Below are positions 5,002 through 6,933 of a DNA stretch of 6,933 bases, piece after piece (positions within the stretch are counted from its first letter, which is position 1; each line of letters begins with the position of its first letter). The stretch covers positions 1-6,933 of the forward strand of contig CAZUEH010000035.1 of assembly GCA_964619315.1 (NCBI GenBank), read 5' to 3'. Origin of the DNA: Fimisoma sp964619315 (GTDB lineage Bacteria; Bacillota; Clostridia; Peptostreptococcales; Anaerovoracaceae). The position numbers and the translations under genes are program-made. Under the pieces are notes generated by a model, which made no database searches, had not been told where the DNA came from, and saw only the letters and a program-made list of their open reading frames with translations.

Positions 5002-5949
5002 ATGAAAAAACTACCAGTAGAAAATCTTAGTTTCGTAGAAATAGGCGGCGTCGGTGAAATGATATACAAGGCTGTGCGATTCCCCGAGTATATTTTAGAT
5101 GTTGATGATGATGGCGAAATTATCAAGCCTCTTTTTACAGGTTTTCATGCACCACAAAGTGGTACTGATCATGCCTTGACTGGTCAAGAATTATTAGTCA
5201 GTTTATGTAATCTCTATGGCAAATTAAATAACCCAGACAGCACTGAATCGATATCAGATGCCATCTGGGTTTGGTGTCGAAACAATATTCATCCTTATGA
5301 TATCGATACGCTTTGTGAGTTATTAGAAAGCGAGAAAGTAGCACACATCACCTACATGGATTTAATAGAGACAGATGCTACCTTTAGCGTAAAGCGATTC
5401 ATAGAGGATTTGTGTGATTTAGGTCGAGTCTTTGAGTTGTATTTTTCCTTGAATAGGATTAAAAACTTTGGTGAAATTGACTACGGACGAAATCTTTATT
5501 ATGAGGGTAAGCTTTGTGACAGCCTTGCTTTTCTTGAACGATACAGACAATTAGAGGATGATGAATATAAAGCTCAGCTTTTAGAGAATTACAACGACCA
5601 CATATTTCAGATAATAGATATGTTCCCTGATTTTAGAATGAGACTTAAACTAGATAGGAATACAGGCAAAGTGATGTTTGGTGCAGATGTGCAATCTGTT
5701 TTTGATATTTGTTGGTATACCTTCTCCAGATTAGTTGCTGATGTTGCACCACCGATTGATGATGATCCAGACTATCTGTACTCACAAGGCTCGATACTAT
5801 CATGCCTTGCTTGCGGAAAATATTTTGTACGCCATTCAAGCCGTCAATTGTATTGCAGTAGTTGGGATTGCCAAGCGGAGCGTAATCGCAGGAATAGACG
5901 AGCGAGCTATGCTCGGAAGAAGGCCGCTGAAGCAGAAAACAAAAAATAA
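5002..5949 (+). CDS. Unknown protein with C-terminal zinc finger, divergent from the replication operon
   Basis: This gene encodes 315 residues. ATG at 5002 is preferred over ATG at 4993 because AAAGGA (4988-4993) is placed 8 bases before it. The body (about 1-260) is acidic and mostly helical with no motif I recognise. The end is a clear treble-clef-like zinc finger, C268-x2-C271-x13-C285-x4-C290, in the form CxxCGKYF...YCSSWDC. It is followed by a strongly basic tail (RNRRNRRASYARKK). This arrangement resembles CGNR-type zinc fingers and the Clostridia family DUF6076, but I cannot confirm either. The basic tail suggests nucleic acid binding. Its position opposite the excision-replication operon is where phage and satellite elements keep their repressor, so a regulatory role is possible, although no helix-turn-helix is seen. 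It has its own promoter and ends at a hairpin terminator. Confidence 0.8.
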   Translation: MKKLPVENLSFVEIGGVGEMIYKAVRFPEYILDVDDDGEIIKPLFTGFHAPQSGTDHALTGQELLVSLCNLYGKLNNPDSTESISDAIWVWCRNNIHPYDIDTLCELLESEKVAHITYMDLIETDATFSVKRFIEDLCDLGRVFELYFSLNRIKNFGEIDYGRNLYYEGKLCDSLAFLERYRQLEDDEYKAQLLENYNDHIFQIIDMFPDFRMRLKLDRNTGKVMFGADVQSVFDICWYTFSRLVADVAPPIDDDPDYLYSQGSILSCLACGKYFVRHSSRQLYCSSWDCQAERNRRNRRASYARKKAAEAENKK

Positions 5950-5990
5950 ACCTCGCTGCCATCCCCCAATTTTGGGTACAGTAACGAGGT
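5950..5990. terminator. Bidirectional hairpin terminator
   Basis: The stem is ACCTCG (5950-5955) with CGAGGT (5985-5990), continued by CTG/CAG (5956-5958 with 5979-5981), with an inner hairpin CCCAA/TTGGG (5965-5969 with 5972-5976). It lies directly after the stop of the zinc-finger gene. On the plus strand a modest T-stretch follows. On the minus strand a strong one follows (TTTATTTTTTGTTTT). It thus serves the zinc-finger gene and, from the other side, the decayed small gene ending at 6009. Confidence 0.75.
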
Positions 5991-6008
5991 CTGTTTGATT
6001 GTGACTAC

Positions 6009-6284
6009 TTATTCGAGATTTTCCTTGATAAAAGCAATATCCTCATCGGACAGCACTGTAATTACTTTCAAGTGGCTGAAATGCTCCTGCAATTGCTTTT
6101 CTAATTCTTCTTTACCGTTATATGGGCCACGGATTTAAATAAGGTTATTATCTGCATCCTTGCAGTAGGCTGTGAAGATGGTCTTATCCAATTGTTCGCA
6201 GAACTCTTCATAACCTAAATACCCAGTGGCTTTCATAGCTTTGCTTGCCTTCTGCAATTCTTCCTGTGTCCAATCTCTACTCGT
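6009..6284 (-). pseudogene. Decayed small gene, copy A (ACG in place of start, internal stop)
   Basis: A good GGAGG (6292-6296) is followed 7 bases later by ACG where ATG would be expected. The frame then reads SRDWTQEELQKASKAMK and YEEFCEQLDKTIFTAYCKD. It has TAA at codon 50 (6137-6135), continues with IRGPYNGKEELEKQLQEHF and ends at TAA 6011-6009, 91 codons in all. The continuous protein-like sequence on both sides of the stop, in one frame, shows a once-working gene damaged by point changes. The product is a small, acidic, helical soluble protein of unknown role. The SRxWTxEELQxASxxMKxxGxxxYEEFC style seems familiar from Bacillota mobile elements, but I cannot name a function. A partial duplicate lies upstream (copy B). 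Use of ACG as a weak start is possible but would give only 49 residues. Confidence 0.7.
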
Positions 6285-6557
6285 AGCGGCACCTCCTTCA
6301 TTACATATATTGCTCTGAAAAAGGATAATAGCGAGTCATTTTCCACATTTTCATTGCTCCATTTAGTATTATAAGGGTAATATGCTCGAGTACCGTTTTG
6401 GTAGGCAGGTTGGTTGTGAAGATGGTCTTGTTCATATGTGTTCACAGAACTCATAATTCCCTAAATGTCCGTATGCTTTCATAACCTTGCTTGCAATCTA
6501 AAACTCTTCCTGTGTCTAGTCTCTAGTCATGCGAATCCTCATTCATTACATATATTG
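6171..6557. repeat. Tandem direct duplication of about 142 bases (two copies)
   Basis: Unit A is 6171-6312 and unit B is 6415-6557. Both begin with TGTGAAGATGGTCTT (6171-6185 and 6415-6429) and end with TTCATTACATATATTG (6297-6312 and 6542-6557), with clearly alignable sequence between. Each holds the 5' part and the leader of the decayed small gene. About 100 bases of less similar sequence separate the units. Confidence 0.75.
6400..6530 (-). pseudogene. Decayed small gene, copy B (several stops and a frameshift)
   Basis: This is a diverged second copy of the 5' half of copy A. It keeps ATG (6530-6528) and reads TRD, stop, TQEEF, stop, IASKVMKAYGHLG, then EFCEH. Trp4 and the Gln after LeuPhe have become TAG. 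Near EH it has two extra bases relative to copy A, after which the shifted frame reads NKTIFT. The ribosome binding site is weakened (GAGGA instead of GGAGG). It cannot make a full product. Copy B is more decayed than copy A, so it probably lost function first. Confidence 0.65.
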
Positions 6558-6564
6558 TCCTAAG

Positions 6565-6584
6565 TTACTCTGAATTACTCTGAA
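6565..6584. repeat. 10-base tandem repeat
   Basis: TTACTCTGAA occurs twice without a gap (6565-6574 and 6575-6584). It lies just beyond duplicated unit B. A shorter CTCTGAA is also found at the matching position after unit A (6313-6319), so it may be part of the upstream region of the decayed genes. Confidence 0.5.
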
Positions 6585-6640
6585 GGTAAGCAAACATAAT
6601 AGTATCTTTCGAATATATCTCAAGATTAGGGGAATTATTC

Positions 6641-6669
6641 TTGTAAAGTCACATAATGTCTGTTAGAAT
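6641..6669 (+). promoter_or_regulatory. Probable extended -10 promoter of the XRE regulator
   Basis: TTGTAA (6641-6646) and TAGAAT (6664-6669) are separated by 17 bases. TG at 6661-6662 forms an extended -10. The spacer holds the short palindrome ACATAATGT (6651-6659), a possible operator for autoregulation. A second candidate -10, TATAAT (6669-6674), overlaps but lacks a well-spaced -35. Confidence 0.6.
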
Positions 6670-6695
6670 ATAATTGTTTAAATAGGAGGTGCGTT

Positions 6696-6926
6696 ATGGC
6701 CGTATCATATGCCAAACTGTGGAAACTGCTTATTGATAAAAAAATGAGCAAGGCTGATTTAAGGAAGGTAACAGGAATTTCCTCAAATACCTTTACCAAA
6801 ATGAACAAGGGCGAAGATGTTGCGATGTCCGTCCTTGATAAAATATGCAAACAACTGGAGTGCGATTATGGAGATATCATAACTCATATTCCGAATGTTG
6901 ACGATGGAGGTAATAAAGATGAATAA
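6696..6926 (+). CDS. XRE/Cro-type small regulator (YozG-like)
   Basis: This gene encodes 76 residues. ATG at 6696 follows AGGAGGT by 6 bases. The protein is almost entirely one Cro/C1-type helix-turn-helix domain: SYAKLWKLLIDKKMSKADLR, then TGISSNTFTKMNKGEDV as turn and recognition helix, then VLDKICKQLECDYGDIITHI. This is the pattern of short YozG-like regulators. In Bacillota these often sit directly before a DNA methyltransferase, restriction or other defence gene, or occur in mobile elements. The end of this gene overlaps the start of the next gene by 8 bases, and the GGAGG for that gene is inside its coding sequence, so the two are co-translated. It has its own promoter and may repress itself. 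Its DNA target is unknown. Confidence 0.88.
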   Translation: MAVSYAKLWKLLIDKKMSKADLRKVTGISSNTFTKMNKGEDVAMSVLDKICKQLECDYGDIITHIPNVDDGGNKDE

Positions 6927-6933
6927 ATCGCAC
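6919..6933 (+). CDS. Start of a gene cut by the right edge
   Basis: ATG at 6919 is preceded by GGAGG (6906-6910) with 8 bases between, and five codons (MNKSH) are visible. It overlaps the end of the XRE regulator gene in a different frame, which indicates translational coupling. The product cannot be judged from five residues. The partner of a YozG-like regulator is often a methyltransferase or restriction-type gene, but that is only a context guess. Confidence 0.6.

Noticed and set aside
4713..5030. Plus-strand open frame of 105 codons across the divergent intergenic region
   Set aside because: It runs through the promoter and ribosome binding site of the zinc-finger gene and has no ribosome binding site of its own.
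5645..5962. Minus-strand open frame opposite the end of the zinc-finger gene
   Set aside because: It starts inside the terminator hairpin and reads antisense to a conserved zinc-finger motif.
6233..6454. Minus-strand open frame of 73 codons
   Set aside because: It joins out-of-frame pieces of copies A and B of the decayed gene. It has no ribosome binding site and exists only because of the frameshift.
6635..6850. Minus-strand open frame of 71 codons
   Set aside because: It is antisense to the XRE regulator, whose promoter, ribosome binding site and domain are clear.

Overview
The window looks like part of an integrated mobile element in a low-to-mid GC Bacillota genome, most likely a gut Clostridia-type host. 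Strong GGAGG ribosome binding sites, Clostridia-style transposon genes (a TnpW-family protein) and phage-type replication and capsid genes all point that way. No rRNA, tRNA or CRISPR array was seen.

Layout. The main block reads leftward (minus strand) from about 4700 to the left edge: a 58-residue excisionase-like helix-turn-helix protein, a 765-residue PrimPol plus SF3-helicase replication protein, a non-coding stretch packed with short iterons on both sides of an AT-rich core (a probable replication origin), a 103-residue zinc-ribbon protein, a lone HK97-fold major capsid protein of 315 residues, a structured non-coding leader, a 52-residue TnpW-family protein, and the first 15 codons of a gene that runs off the window and is probably the site-specific recombinase. 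Reading the other way from a shared intergenic region is a 315-residue protein of unknown function with a C-terminal zinc finger. It ends at a bidirectional terminator.

The right part (about 6000-6600) holds two decayed copies of one small gene in tandem. Next comes an intact YozG-like XRE/Cro-type regulator with a good promoter, which overlaps the start of another gene cut by the right edge.

How the parts fit together (inference). The excisionase-like protein and the off-window recombinase would handle excision and integration. The PrimPol-helicase would start replication at the iteron origin just downstream of its own gene, an arrangement known from SaPI/PICI phage satellites. The capsid protein, with no visible portal, protease or terminase, would be the link to packaging or to interference with a helper phage. 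The most interesting point is this combination: transposon-type mobility, satellite-type replication with a recognisable origin, and one capsid gene lacking the usual N-terminal delta (scaffold) domain. Two leader regions with elaborate inverted repeats, before tnpW and around the next start codon, suggest RNA-level control of the mobility genes.
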